Source: Xylophilus ampelinus (lineage in GTDB: Bacteria; Pseudomonadota; Gammaproteobacteria; Burkholderiales; Burkholderiaceae_C). From it: a DNA stretch of 37,609 bases. Under the pieces are notes generated by a model. It was given only the letters and a program-made list of their open reading frames with translations, did not search any database and was not told where the DNA came from. Below, one piece after another: positions 8,317 to 17,482 of this stretch; position 1 is the first letter of the stretch, and each line of letters starts with the position of its first letter. Location: the NCBI RefSeq assembly GCF_003217575.1, contig NZ_QJTC01000029.1:1-37609 (forward strand), written 5' to 3'. Both the position numbers and the translations under genes were made by a program.

Positions 8317-9909
8317 ATGCAAACCACACCGAAGACCCGCTGGGCGCTCGCCCTGATCGCCACCGCCGCCCTGGCAGCCTGCGGGGGAGGCGACGGGGGC
8401 GGCGGCACCACGCCGGTACCGGGCGCGCAGCTGGGCGACACGATCGCGATCACCGCCACTGGCCGGGTGGTGTCGTTCAACCGCACTACGCCCGCCGCGT
8501 TGGCCACCAGCCTGCCGATCACCGGTCTGGCCGCCAACGAGACGCTGCTGGGCATCGACGTGCGACCTGCAGACGGCGCCATCTACACCGTCAGCTCGCT
8601 CGGCCGCATCTACACGCTCAATGCGACCACCGGCGCGGTGACGTTCCGGGCGGCGCTCTCCACCGCGCTGTCGGGCACCCAGTTCGGCTTCGATTTCAAC
8701 CCGGTCGCCGACCGCCTGCGCCTGGTGAGCGACACCGGCCAGAACCTGCGCATCGACGTGACCACCGGCGCCACCACGGTCGACGGTCCGATCAACGGCG
8801 TGGCCGGCGCCCGCGTTACCGCTTCGGCCTATACCAACTCTTTCGCCGGCACCACCACCACCCAGCTCTACAACCTCGATGCCGCCGGCACACTGTACCT
8901 GCAGGACCCGCCCAACAACGGCACGCTGACCAGCCCGGTCAACCTGGGCGTGGCCTTCACCGGCGCCAACGGCTTCGACATCGACGCGCGCAACAACCGC
9001 GGCTACGCGGCCCTGACCGTCGCCGGCACCACCTGGCTCTACACCGTCGCTCTGTCGGGCAACGCCGGCGCCACCCTGGTCGGCCCGATCGGCTCGGGCG
9101 AGGCGATCGTCGGCCTGACGCTGACCCAACCCACGGCACCGCGCGCCTACGTGCTGACCGACACCTCGCGCCTCGGCAGCTTCGCGCCGGCCACGCCCAA
9201 CACGCTGTCGACGACGGTCGCGGTGAGCGGCCTGGGCACCAACGAGACGGTGCTGGGCATCGACTTCCGTCCGGCCAACGGCCTGCTCTACGCGCTGACC
9301 TCGCTCGGCCGGCTGGTGACGGTCGATCCGGACAGCGGCGCATCGACCTTCGTCTCGGCCCTCGCGGCCGACCCGGCCGACACCACGCTGCCGTACGCCG
9401 GCCTGTCGGGCGCGCGCTTCTCGGTCGACTTCAACCCGGTGGCCGACCGCCTGCGGGTGATCAGCAACACCGGCCAGAGCCTGCGGATCAATGTCGACAC
9501 CGGTGCCACCACCACCGACGGCGCGATCAACCGCACCGCGCCGGCCAGCGTGGTGGCGGCGGCCTACACCAACAGCTTCGCCGGCACCATCGCCACCGAC
9601 CTGCTCGACCTGGACACCAACCAGAACGTGCTGGCCCGCCAGGCACCGCCGAACGACGGCACGCTGGTCAACATCGGCGCGCTCAACACGGCGCTGAACG
9701 GCCAGGGCGCGTTCGACATCGCCGGCGGCGCCAACGGCCTGTCGCTGGCGGCCCTGCGCCCCACCGGCACCGGCCCGTTCAGCCTCTACACCATCTCGCT
9801 CACCACCGGCGCGGCCACGCTCTTCGGCAACACGACGGGCAACGGCGCGCTGTCGCAGATCGGCGGCGCGGGCGGCCCGGTGGTGCGGGACATCGCGATC
9901 CGCTACTGA
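8317..9909 (+). CDS. Lipoprotein with two tandem DUF4394 domains
   Basis: 530 residues. The N terminus is a lipoprotein signal (ALIATAALAACGGG; Cys after LAA), followed by a glycine spacer. Two copies of the same domain of about 240 residues follow, at roughly 45-280 and 285-530. Paired motifs include DFNPVADRLRLVSDTGQNLR against DFNPVADRLRVISNTGQSLR and SAYTNSFAGT against AAYTNSFAGT. The repeated short motifs suggest a beta-propeller-like surface domain, which is inference. DUF4394 has no known function. The ATG at 8317 has AAGGA six bases upstream. Upstream in-frame ATGs give a cysteine-rich leader that hides the signal peptide. It converges on the KaiC-kinase operon. Confidence 0.88.
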   Translation: MQTTPKTRWALALIATAALAACGGGDGGGGTTPVPGAQLGDTIAITATGRVVSFNRTTPAALATSLPITGLAANETLLGIDVRPADGAIYTVSSLGRIYTLNATTGAVTFRAALSTALSGTQFGFDFNPVADRLRLVSDTGQNLRIDVTTGATTVDGPINGVAGARVTASAYTNSFAGTTTTQLYNLDAAGTLYLQDPPNNGTLTSPVNLGVAFTGANGFDIDARNNRGYAALTVAGTTWLYTVALSGNAGATLVGPIGSGEAIVGLTLTQPTAPRAYVLTDTSRLGSFAPATPNTLSTTVAVSGLGTNETVLGIDFRPANGLLYALTSLGRLVTVDPDSGASTFVSALAADPADTTLPYAGLSGARFSVDFNPVADRLRVISNTGQSLRINVDTGATTTDGAINRTAPASVVAAAYTNSFAGTIATDLLDLDTNQNVLARQAPPNDGTLVNIGALNTALNGQGAFDIAGGANGLSLAALRPTGTGPFSLYTISLTTGAATLFGNTTGNGALSQIGGAGGPVVRDIAIRY

Positions 9910-10048
9910 TCGGGCGGGCTCCCTGGGCGGGGTGGCGGGTCCCCGAATGGAGGCGGCCACCCGGCCGTAGCGCGTTGTTCGGGCGGCCGCGCTCCAAACG
10001 GAGTCCGGCTAGCGGGGCCGGAGCCGCGCCGTTTCCGGCCCGGGCGGT

Positions 10049-11428
10049 TCACCGCTGCCGCAACCGCGCCCGGATGGCGTCCAGAATCTCCTCGAACCCG
10101 GCAGGCTTCGCCAACTGGCAATCGAAGCCCGCAGCGATAGCCCGTTCGCGGCGGCCGGGGCCGTCGTAGCCGGTCAGGGCGATCAGGATCGGCCTGCGGG
10201 AGGTCTCGGTGCTGCGCCGCATGTTCTGCGCTACTTCGTAGCCGCTCATGCCGGGCAGTCCGATATCGCACACCACCACGTGGGGACGGTGGCGGGCGAA
10301 TTTGTCGAGCGCGGTCGGGCCGTCGTGGGCCGTCTCGGGGTCGTGCCCGGCCAGTTCGAAGAGGGTGCACAGGGTGATGCGCGCATCCGCGTTGTCGTCC
10401 ACCAGCAGTACGCGCAGCGACGGCAGTTCGGTCTCGGCGGGAGGCAGTGCCGCCGCCTTCGGCGCATCGACCAGGGGCAAGCTGACCACGAAGGTGCTGC
10501 CCATGCCACGCCCGCCGCTCTTGGCCACGATGCGACCGCCGTGCAGATCCACCATGCTGCGTACGATGGTGAGGCCCAGGCCCAGCCCTCCCTGGCTGCG
10601 GTCCAGCGAGCGGATCTCCTGCTGGAAGATATCGAAGATGTGCGGCAACGCTTCGGCTGCGATGCCGACGCCGTTGTCTCCCACCTCCACCACCACCGTG
10701 TCGGCCACCGCCCGGGCGGTCAGGGAGATCCTGCCGCCGTGGGCGGTGTACTTGATCGCGTTGTTGAGCAGGTTGGCGAAGATCTGCAGCAGGCGCGCCG
10801 GATCGCCTTCGACGAAACAGCTTTCCGCCGGGACCGATACGGCGAGGGTATGGCCTTGCTAGTCGGCGAAGCCGATGCATTGTTCGATCGCCTGCTGCAG
10901 GGGCTCCTGCACCGGGACCACGCGCTTTTGAAGATGCACCTTGCCGTTGGTCACGCGCGACGCGTCGAGCAGATCGTCCAGCAGACGCGACATATGCCCG
11001 ACCTGGCGGTCGATGATCTGCTGCATTCGGATCGACGAATCCGGCGTCAGGGAATGGCTGGCCAACAGAGCGGCCGCATTGCGGATCGGCGCCAGAGGAT
11101 TGCGCAGCTCGTGGCCCAGCATCGCCAGGAACTCCTGCTGGCGCGCCTGGCGGTGTTCGGCCGCCTTTTTCTGCTCGGTGGCATTCAGCGATGCGAGCAC
11201 GAGGTTCTGGTTCGCCTCGCTGAGTGCGGCACGCGCCGCGCTCGACGCGCTCTCGTGTTCGCGCTGCAGGTCGTCCCGCACCGAAGCGGCTTGCTCCCGC
11301 AGGTGGACGGTCGATTCGCGGTGCGTGACCACATGCTCGCGTACGGCTGCCGTCCACGCCCGAGAGTTGGTATCGGCTTCTAGCGGCTGGTCCAGCGTCG
11401 AGGACGAATATGGAGGAAAAGTCGCCAT
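10049..11428 (-). pseudogene. Hybrid sensor histidine kinase split by an in-frame TAG
   Basis: From the ATG at 11426-11428 the frame encodes 189 residues: a coiled-coil-like stretch rich in Glu, Gln and Ala (25-95), then a HisKA domain with phospho-accepting His106 in FLAMLGHELRNPL. Codon 190 is TAG (10859-10861). The same frame then continues without a further stop for 269 codons: N box LLQIFANLLNNAIKYT, DNGVGI, GGLGLGLTIV, and a receiver domain with phospho-Asp in VVCDIGLPG and Lys in AKPAG. Nothing else is missing, so one substitution explains the break. The first plausible internal ATG (10708) lies after the N box, so the ATPase part would be incomplete. It follows the KaiC-like gene by 14 bases. 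If expressed as it stands, only a dimerisation/histidine fragment is made. Confidence 0.88.
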
Positions 11429-11442
11429 GCGATGCCGGCCCG

Positions 11443-12906
11443 CTAATACCGAGGATGGCCGCTCAACAGCCCGTCGATCCCATGCACCGCGGTGCCGATG
11501 ACCATGCCATCGTCGGTGATCTGGAACCTGCGCAGTTCGTGGCTGTGGGCGCTGTTGCGGACCTTCACCACCGCCAGCACCCGTTCGAGTCGGCCTTCCA
11601 GTTCCACATAGCGCTGGACGATGATCGCGTCGGTCAAAAAGGCGGCGCCGTAGGGGCTGAAGCGCAGGTCGGTATAGCGGTCTTCCAGCTCGGAAATCAG
11701 CAGCACCGCCACCCCCATGCCGGTGAGCACCGCCACCATCCGGTGCAGCGACTCCCGGAAATCCTCGCGGAACATGGGGGCCAGCGACAATTCGAAGCCC
11801 GAGAGCGAATCGATCACCACCCGCCTGGCGCCGGTGCGCTCGATCAGGTCGGTGAGCGCGTACAGAGTTTCGTCGATCGATAGATCGAGCGCCCGGGTGT
11901 CGACCATGCCCACGTCGCCGCTGGCGACGAGCCTGTCGAGCTGCACCTTGTGTGCGCGCTGCGGCGTCTTCTCGAAGGCCGCGATCACGCCGCGCTCGCC
12001 CGCCGCCACGCCCGCCGCCAAGAAGGCGACCGCCAGCTGCGACTTGCCGGAGCCCGACGGACCCGAGACCAGCAACGAATAGCCGGGCGGCAGGCCGCCG
12101 CCCATCATGTCGTCGAGGACCGGCACGCCCATCGACAGCCGTGCATCGACCGCCGGCCCGCGGCCTGCGGCATCGGCCCGGCTCTCGACGCCGTTCGCGG
12201 TGTCGGGCAGGATGCGCGGGAACACGCGGATGCCGTCGTTGCCGATGCGGAAGGTGTGTTGCCCCGGGATCGACGCGTGGCCGCGCATCTTGGCGATCTG
12301 GATCTTGCGCACCATCGAGTTGCCGTGCAAGTTCTGCGTCATCCACAGGATGCCGTCGGCCACGGTGAAGATCGGGTTGGCCTCGGTCTCCTGCGCCAGA
12401 TATTCGCCGATCAGAAACGAGGTCGCCTGCCAGGTGGTCAAATGCATCCCGAGGCGCTGCACGAAGAGCCGCAGGTCGGTGCCCGGGCCGCCCGACTGCA
12501 CCGCCTGCACTACCGAGCGGAAAGAATCCACCATCACGAAGGCCGGGTTGCGCAGGCTCATCTCGCTCACGATCCGCGCCAGCACCTTGTCGAAGTCGCC
12601 GGTCATGGCCTCGTCGGCCAGGTTCACGAAGTGGATGCAGTCGCCCACCTTGGCGAGGTCGAAGAAGTCGTACTGCTGCTGGTAGCGCAGCATCTTGATC
12701 GTCGGCTCGCCCAGGATGGTGAAGAAAAGGGCCGGCCGCTCGGGCGTAGCCAGGGCGAACATGATCTGGTGCGCCAGGGTGGTCTTGCCGGATCCGGGCA
12801 CGCCGGCGATCAAGTTGAACGAGAACTCGGCCAGGCCGCCTCCCAGCAATTCGTCCAGCCCCGGTACGCCCGTCTTCAGCCGCCGTATCTCGACCTTGTT
12901 GGTCAT
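11443..12906 (-). CDS. KaiC-like two-domain RecA-fold ATPase
   Basis: 487 residues with two KaiC/RAD55-type domains. Domain 1 has Walker A GVPGSGKTT (35-43) and Walker B FVMVDS. Domain 2 has GPSGSGKSQ (282-290) and RRVVIDSLSGFEL. In cyanobacteria KaiC is the clock ATPase and autokinase. Here, aligning TDAIIVQRYVE with the cyanobacterial region by eye puts Ala422 and Phe423 at the Ser431/Thr432 phosphosites, and the Glu pair of domain 1 is not kept (FFTILGEP). It therefore belongs to the broader proteobacterial KaiC-like group, whose role is mostly unknown. The ATG at 12904-12906 has GAGGAG upstream and overlaps the previous gene by four bases. No kaiA or kaiB is present. Confidence 0.93.
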   Translation of the reverse strand: MTNKVEIRRLKTGVPGLDELLGGGLAEFSFNLIAGVPGSGKTTLAHQIMFALATPERPALFFTILGEPTIKMLRYQQQYDFFDLAKVGDCIHFVNLADEAMTGDFDKVLARIVSEMSLRNPAFVMVDSFRSVVQAVQSGGPGTDLRLFVQRLGMHLTTWQATSFLIGEYLAQETEANPIFTVADGILWMTQNLHGNSMVRKIQIAKMRGHASIPGQHTFRIGNDGIRVFPRILPDTANGVESRADAAGRGPAVDARLSMGVPVLDDMMGGGLPPGYSLLVSGPSGSGKSQLAVAFLAAGVAAGERGVIAAFEKTPQRAHKVQLDRLVASGDVGMVDTRALDLSIDETLYALTDLIERTGARRVVIDSLSGFELSLAPMFREDFRESLHRMVAVLTGMGVAVLLISELEDRYTDLRFSPYGAAFLTDAIIVQRYVELEGRLERVLAVVKVRNSAHSHELRRFQITDDGMVIGTAVHGIDGLLSGHPRY

Positions 12907-13322
12907 TTCGATTTCTCCTCGATGGGCGCTGCGCCCGCCGGGGGAAGATTCCAGGCAGAACGCAGCAGGCGGTTTGTCAGTGGCTCGCCTATGAGCGACG
13001 TAAGCAAATCGGCAAAGGTGGTCAGCAGTGCGGTCGATATGGCACGCGCCTCGGCAAGGTCGAGCCGGGCGAGGTCTTCGCGCAGGCAGGCCAGTTGTTC
13101 GTCGCGCGTTCCCTGGGCCGCGGAAAGTGCCGCAGACCGGTCGCGCCGCACCAGATGGACGCTGCGTCCGTAGAGCGCGCTTGCGCCGTGCATTCCCACA
13201 AGAGGTTCCAGTTTGTCCAGCAGATGGCCCAGCGCGCGCACTACCGCTTCCGCCACCGAAGCAGCGGAGCCAGCCGAATCGGTCGTGACCGGAAGAGCGC
13301 TCTGGATGAGTTCCTGTCGCAT
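12903..13322 (-). CDS. Unknown protein leading the KaiC-like operon
   Basis: 139 residues, not recognised as a named family. It is soluble and mostly helical by composition. Two stretches look conserved in type: MHGASALYGRSVHLVRRDRS and ALLTTFADLLTSLIGEPLTNRLLRSAW. It ends in a charged tail (EEKSK). The stop TGA overlaps the KaiC-like ATG (ATGA, 12903-12906), so the two are translationally coupled and their products probably work together. No clear Shine-Dalgarno precedes the ATG at 13320-13322. It is a candidate regulator or partner of the KaiC-like ATPase, inferred from position only. Confidence 0.7.
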   Translation of the reverse strand: MRQELIQSALPVTTDSAGSAASVAEAVVRALGHLLDKLEPLVGMHGASALYGRSVHLVRRDRSAALSAAQGTRDEQLACLREDLARLDLAEARAISTALLTTFADLLTSLIGEPLTNRLLRSAWNLPPAGAAPIEEKSK

Positions 13323-13787
13323 GGGAGGGGCCGCCTACCCGCGTTGTGGCGGACGAACGGATCCAAATGGTGGACGCGCGTCCATTGTGCCGTCCCCTGT
13401 GGCCGGCGCCATGCGGCAGGACCCGTAGGATACGAAATAAATTCCCGGTCGAACTGCCTGCGGGTCGATTGCGATGGCACCTGTTGCGACTTCGCACGGT
13501 GCTGAGGCGGGACGGTTGGTTATCCTCCTGGAACGTATCGCCTGCACGTGCCGGACCTGCCGCGGTTGCGGTCCGTCGGTCGCCGCTTTCCGTCCGCGAC
13601 GCCGCACGAGCGTCTCGGCACGGCGCGCCGTGCCGCTGTCGCCGAACCGCCTGGAGTTCCATGTCTCCCTCCGTCCCTCCACCCATGTTCTGGATGGTAA
13701 GTGTCAAACCTATGGGCTGTCTTATCGTGCCGGTATCTAATCGCGCAGGTCCGAACCGGCCCGGCATCCCACAAGAAAAGAACATCC
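13323..13787. other. Divergent intergenic region of about 465 bases
   Basis: This gap lies between the start of the KaiC-like operon (minus) and the DUF2214 gene (plus) and must contain both promoters. Open frames cross it on both strands, but their products are arginine-rich and unlike proteins. I see no repeat copy, RNA gene or clear promoter. Confidence 0.4.
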
Positions 13788-14243
13788 ATGGTCCTCGAAT
13801 CCGTCCTCGCCTACCTGCATCTTCTGGCCATCTTGACGATGGTGGTCTTCGTCGCGAGCGAGGCGGCTCTGTGCCGGGCCGAATGGCTCAACGCCAAGGC
13901 GGTGGCGCGGCTGGCGAAGATCGACCTGGTCTACGGCATCGCCGCGGTGCTGGTGCTGGCGACCGGCGTGGCGCGCATCGTCTGGGGCGTCAAGGGCCCC
14001 GCCTACTACGGCGCCAACTGGCTGCTGCACGCCAAGGTGGGCCTGTTCGTGGTCATCGCGCTGGTCTCGATCAAGCCGACGCTCACCTTCCGCCGCTGGG
14101 CGCGGATGCAGAAAGCGGGCGGCGCACTGCCCGGTGCCGCCGAGATCGCCGCCACCCGCCGGCTGGTGATGGTGCAGGCGCACCTGCTGCCGCTGATCCC
14201 GCTGGCCGCGACCTTTCTGGCGCGGGGCTTCGGCGTCAGGTAG
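13788..14243 (+). CDS. DUF2214 family membrane protein
   Basis: 151 residues with four predicted membrane helices: SVLAYLHLLAILTMVVFVASE, GIAAVLVLATGVARIVWG, VGLFVVIALVSIKPTL and HLLPLIPLAATFLA. The N-terminal AYLHLLAI, AEWLNA and the GPAYYGANWLLHAKVGLF block fit the DUF2214 family of inner-membrane proteins of unknown function. I started at the ATG at 13788 (MVLESVLAY), which begins directly at helix 1. Longer in-frame starts add unrelated residues. The upstream purine stretch AAGAAAAG is only a weak ribosome site. A terminator hairpin follows. Confidence 0.85.
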   Translation: MVLESVLAYLHLLAILTMVVFVASEAALCRAEWLNAKAVARLAKIDLVYGIAAVLVLATGVARIVWGVKGPAYYGANWLLHAKVGLFVVIALVSIKPTLTFRRWARMQKAGGALPGAAEIAATRRLVMVQAHLLPLIPLAATFLARGFGVR

Positions 14244-14267
14244 GTCCGGGCGCCGCCGCGCAAAGCG

Positions 14268-14305
14268 AAACCCCGCACGGCCGGCAGGCGGTGCGGGGTT
14301 TCTCG
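14268..14305 (+). terminator. Terminator after the DUF2214 gene
   Basis: AAACCCCGCAC (14268-14278) pairs perfectly with GTGCGGGGTTT (14291-14301) over 11 bp with a 12-base loop, followed by CTC. The T tract is part of the stem, so it could act in both directions. It lies 25 bases after the stop. Confidence 0.8.
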
Positions 14306-14409
14306 CATTCAAAATTAATAGCGACAAGTCGATGTCCAGTAAGCCTTTCAAGGGGTTCTATACCTGAAAAATTTGTTGTTCGACGACTGCCAGCTATGAA
14401 TTAAATAGC
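14303..14409. repeat. Two 60-bp repeat copies facing each other (copies 4 and 5)
   Basis: Copy 4 starts on the plus strand at 14303 (CATTCAAAATTAATAGCG, then AAGTCGATG). Copy 5 starts on the minus strand at 14409 (CGCTATTTAATTCATAGCTG, then CAGTCGTCGAAC, close to copy 1) and runs towards copy 4. They fill the gap between the DUF2214 gene and the convergent PsiF-type gene. Copy 4 is more diverged than copy 5. Confidence 0.55.
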
Positions 14410-14430
14410 GCTGAGTCGCGTGTCAAGCCC

Positions 14431-14763
14431 TCAGGCGGCCGGTTTGTTTTTCAGGCATTCGCTCATGAAGCTCTTGCGGGCGTCGCCCTTCAGGTCCTTC
14501 GTCTTCGCGTCGGCGTTGCAAGTCTTCATCTTGTTCTGCTGGGTGGCCTTGCCGGCGGCCAGACACTCCTTCATGAAGGCCTTGCGCTCGTCGCCCTTCT
14601 TGCCGGTGGCCTCGGTGTTGCAGGTCGCCATCTTGTCCTGCTGGGCGGTTTTGGGCTTGGCTGCGGCGTCTGCGGCCGGGGCATCGGCGGCATGCACCGC
14701 GCAGGCCAGGGAGAGCGCCAGGCCGGCGGCAAGGGTGAGCAGTGTCGTATTGGTGGTTTTCAT
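14431..14763 (-). CDS. Periplasmic PsiF-repeat protein
   Basis: 110 residues. A signal peptide (MKTTNTTLLTLAAGLALSLA... cut after VHAA) is followed by two PsiF repeats: QQDKMATCNTEATGKKGDER with KAFMKECLA, and QQNKMKTCNADAKTKDLKGD with ARKSFMSECLK. The repeats share the pattern QQ-x-KM-x-TCN...F-M-x-ECL, each with two cysteines that could form a disulphide. PsiF of E. coli is induced by phosphate starvation, but its function is unknown. The start ATG at 14761-14763 is the only one that gives the signal peptide. It is transcribed divergently from argS. Confidence 0.88.
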   Translation of the reverse strand: MKTTNTTLLTLAAGLALSLACAVHAADAPAADAAAKPKTAQQDKMATCNTEATGKKGDERKAFMKECLAAGKATQQNKMKTCNADAKTKDLKGDARKSFMSECLKNKPAA

Positions 14764-14907
14764 GGTTTTTTCTGCAACGGGTTGGGATCTGCGGGCCTCG
14801 GCGAGGCCCGCTCCATAACGCATGGCCCGCCCGCGGGGATGACGCCGCGCGCGTGTCGCCGCCAAGCCCGCCGGGCGCCCGCGGGGGGCGCACCCTAAAA
14901 TCACCGG

Positions 14908-16608
14908 ATGCTCTCCGTCCAACACGATCTGCTCGCGGCCCTGGCCGACGCGCTCGAACAACTGCTGCCCGGCGCCGGTGCCCGGGCCGTCTTCGAATCC
15001 CCCAAGGTGGCGGCGCACGGCGATCTCGCCACGACCGCGGCCATGCAGCTCGCCAAGCCGCTGGGCCAGAACCCGCGCCAGGTGGGCGAGGCGCTGCGAA
15101 CCGCGCTGCTGGCCATGCCCGCCTTCGCTCGCTGGACGTCGGCCGTCGAACTGGCCGGCCCCGGCTTCCTCAACATCCGCCTGACGCCGCAAGCCAAGCA
15201 GCAGACGGTGCGCGAGGTGCTCTCCGCCGGTGCCGCCTACGGTGCGCAGCCGGTGCAGCCCGACGACCGGGTGCTGGTCGAGTTCGTCTCGGCCAACCCC
15301 ACCGGCCCGCTGCACGTGGGCCACGGCCGCCAGGCGGCCCTCGGCGACGCGATCTGCAACCTGCTGACGACGCAGGGCCGCGCGGTGCACCGCGAGTACT
15401 ACTACAACGACGCCGGCGTGCAGATTCAGACGCTGGCGCGCAGCACCCAGCTGCGCGCCAAGGGCTTCAAGCCGGGCGACGCTTGCTGGCCCACCGATCC
15501 GGCCGACCCGGCCAGCAAGGCTTTCTACAACGGCGAGTACATCCAGGACATCGCCGACGACTTCCTGGCCGGCAAGACGGTGCAGGCCAGCGACCGCGCC
15601 ACCACCGCCAACGGCGACGCGGACGACATCGACGCGATCCGCGACTTCGCCGTCGCCTACCTGCGCCACGAGCAGGACAAGGACCTGCAGGCCTTCAACC
15701 TGGCCTTCGACGAGTACTACCTCGAATCGAGCCTCTACACCAGCGGCCGGGTGCAGCGCACGGTCGACCGCCTGGTCGCCAACGGCAAGACGTTCGAGCA
15801 GGACGGCGCGCTCTGGCTCAGGAGCACCGACTACGGCGACGACAAGGACCGGGTCATGAAGAAGACCGACGGCTCCTTCACCTACTTCGTGCCCGACGTG
15901 GCGTACCACATCTCCAAATGGGAGCGCGGCTACCGCACGGTGGTCAACATCCAGGGCACCGACCACCACGGCACCATCGCCCGGGTGCGCGCCGGCCTGC
16001 AGGCGGCCGACGTCGGCATTCCGCAGGGCTACCCCGACTACGTGCTGCACACCATGGTGCGGGTGGTCAAGGGCGGCGAAGAGGTCAAGATCAGCAAACG
16101 CGCCGGCAGCTACGTCACCCTGCGCGACCTGATCGAGTGGACCAGCACCGACGCGGTCCGCTTCTTCTTGCTGAGCCGCAAGCCCGATACCGAATACACC
16201 TTCGACATCGACCTGGCCCTGGCCCAGAACAACCAGAACCCGGTGTACTACGTGCAATACGCCCATGCCCGCATCTCGTCGGTGCTGGCCGCCTGGGGCG
16301 GCGACCGCGGCTGGCTGCCGCACGCCGACCTGGCGCCGCTCGACACGCCGGCCGCCCAGGCGCTGATGCTGCAGCTGGCCAGGTACCCGGCGATGCTGAC
16401 CGACGCGGCCACCCACTTCGCGCCGCACGACGTCACCTTCTACCTGCGCGACCTGGCCGCGGCCTACCACAGCTACTACGACGCCGAGCGCATCCTGGTC
16501 GACGACGAAGCCACCAGGAACGCCCGCCTGGCGCTGGTCGCCGCGGTGGCGCAGGTGCTGCACAATGGCCTGGCGATCCTCGGCGTGTCGGCGCCGCAGA
16601 AGATGTGA
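14908..16608 (+). CDS. argS: Arginyl-tRNA synthetase
   Basis: 566 residues, a full-length class I synthetase that charges tRNA-Arg in the cytosol. The N-terminal tRNA-binding domain (1 to about 115; [24 protein letters not shown]) is followed by the catalytic domain with the HIGH-type motif in [20 protein letters not shown] (near 130), [22 protein letters not shown] and the KMSKS-equivalent [15 protein letters not shown]. The C-terminal helical anticodon domain includes [10 protein letters not shown]. The start ATG is fixed by the family N terminus. It heads a same-strand row with the SPOR protein and dsbA, with small gaps. Confidence 0.97.
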   Translation: MLSVQHDLLAALADALEQLLPGAGARAVFESPKVAAHGDLATTAAMQLAKPLGQNPRQVGEALRTALLAMPAFARWTSAVELAGPGFLNIRLTPQAKQQTVREVLSAGAAYGAQPVQPDDRVLVEFVSANPTGPLHVGHGRQAALGDAICNLLTTQGRAVHREYYYNDAGVQIQTLARSTQLRAKGFKPGDACWPTDPADPASKAFYNGEYIQDIADDFLAGKTVQASDRATTANGDADDIDAIRDFAVAYLRHEQDKDLQAFNLAFDEYYLESSLYTSGRVQRTVDRLVANGKTFEQDGALWLRSTDYGDDKDRVMKKTDGSFTYFVPDVAYHISKWERGYRTVVNIQGTDHHGTIARVRAGLQAADVGIPQGYPDYVLHTMVRVVKGGEEVKISKRAGSYVTLRDLIEWTSTDAVRFFLLSRKPDTEYTFDIDLALAQNNQNPVYYVQYAHARISSVLAAWGGDRGWLPHADLAPLDTPAAQALMLQLARYPAMLTDAATHFAPHDVTFYLRDLAAAYHSYYDAERILVDDEATRNARLALVAAVAQVLHNGLAILGVSAPQKM

Positions 16609-16646
16609 ACCGTTCCCCATATTTCATGACAAGCAGAGGACAGGCG

Positions 16647-17432
16647 ATGCGGAGCGACCACGGGCAGCGGGCGGGACGGATGCGGCACCCACAGCAGGGC
16701 GGCACCTTCCTCGGCATCATCATCGGCGTCATGCTGGGCCTGGGCGCCGCCCTGGCGGTGGCCGTCTACGTGACCAAGGTACCGGTGCCCTTCCTGAACC
16801 GCAACGCCAATCGCAATGCCGACATGGACGCGGTCGAGGCGCAGAAGAATCGCGACTGGGATCCGAACTCGGCCCTGGCCAACAAGCGCGGCGTGCGGCC
16901 GCCGCCCGGCAGCACCGGCATGGCCGGCACCGTGGGCGCCGCCGCCCAGGGCGTCACCCCGCCGCAGGCGCCCGGCACCGCCGTGGCCCCGGTGGCTGTG
17001 CCCGAGCCGCCGCCCGGCCCGGCCGCGCGCGCCGCCGCCGCCGCCGCCAGACCCGCATCTTCAGATCCGCTGGGCGACCTGGCCGCGGCCCGCGCCGCCC
17101 GCGCGCCGCAGGCCGTCGCCTCGGCCGCGCCCAATGCCGCGGCCACCAGCGGCGCGGCCGCCACCGGTGCCGCCGCCGCTCCGGGCAGCGCCGAGCCGTT
17201 CGACTACTTCATCCAGGCCGGCGCCTTCCGCAGCAACGACGACGCCGACGCCCAGCGCGCCCGCCTCGCGATCATGGGCTGGGAGGCCCGGGTCACCGAG
17301 CGCGAGCAGGCCGGCCGCACCGTCTACCGCGTGCGGGTCGGCCCCTTCACCCGCCGCGACGATGCCGACCGCCTCAAAGAGAAGCTCGACACCGCCGGCA
17401 TGGATTCGACGCTGGTGCGCGTGCAGCGCTGA
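16647..17432 (+). CDS. SPOR-domain cell-envelope protein (FtsN-like layout)
   Basis: 261 residues: a short cytoplasmic N terminus with GRMRHPQQGGTFLG, one membrane helix (about 22-42, GIIIGVMLGLGAALAVAVYV), a long Pro/Ala-rich linker and a C-terminal SPOR domain (about 185-261; YFIQAGAFRSNDDADAQRAR, VYRVRVGPFTRRDDAD). SPOR domains bind denuded peptidoglycan at the septum, so it probably works in division or wall remodelling. I chose the ATG at 16647 because GAGGA lies eight bases upstream. An ATG at 16626 would add seven residues. It lies between argS and dsbA on the same strand. Confidence 0.9.
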   Translation: MRSDHGQRAGRMRHPQQGGTFLGIIIGVMLGLGAALAVAVYVTKVPVPFLNRNANRNADMDAVEAQKNRDWDPNSALANKRGVRPPPGSTGMAGTVGAAAQGVTPPQAPGTAVAPVAVPEPPPGPAARAAAAAARPASSDPLGDLAAARAARAPQAVASAAPNAAATSGAAATGAAAAPGSAEPFDYFIQAGAFRSNDDADAQRARLAIMGWEARVTEREQAGRTVYRVRVGPFTRRDDADRLKEKLDTAGMDSTLVRVQR

Positions 17433-17482
17433 ACTTTTCGCGCTTGCGCGCCCTCAGACCCGTTCAAGGAGAAACCCTGTCC

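Noticed and set aside
8113-9960. Long minus-strand open frame opposite the DUF4394 gene (615 codons)
   Set aside because: It is arginine-, alanine- and glycine-rich with no domain, and mirrors the codon bias of the plus-strand gene, which has a signal peptide, ribosome site and conserved motifs.
10856-10870. Programmed readthrough or special amino acid at the TAG in the kinase gene
   Set aside because: No pyrrolysine genes or stem-loop signal were seen, and these bacteria are not known to recode TAG. Mutation or error is simpler.
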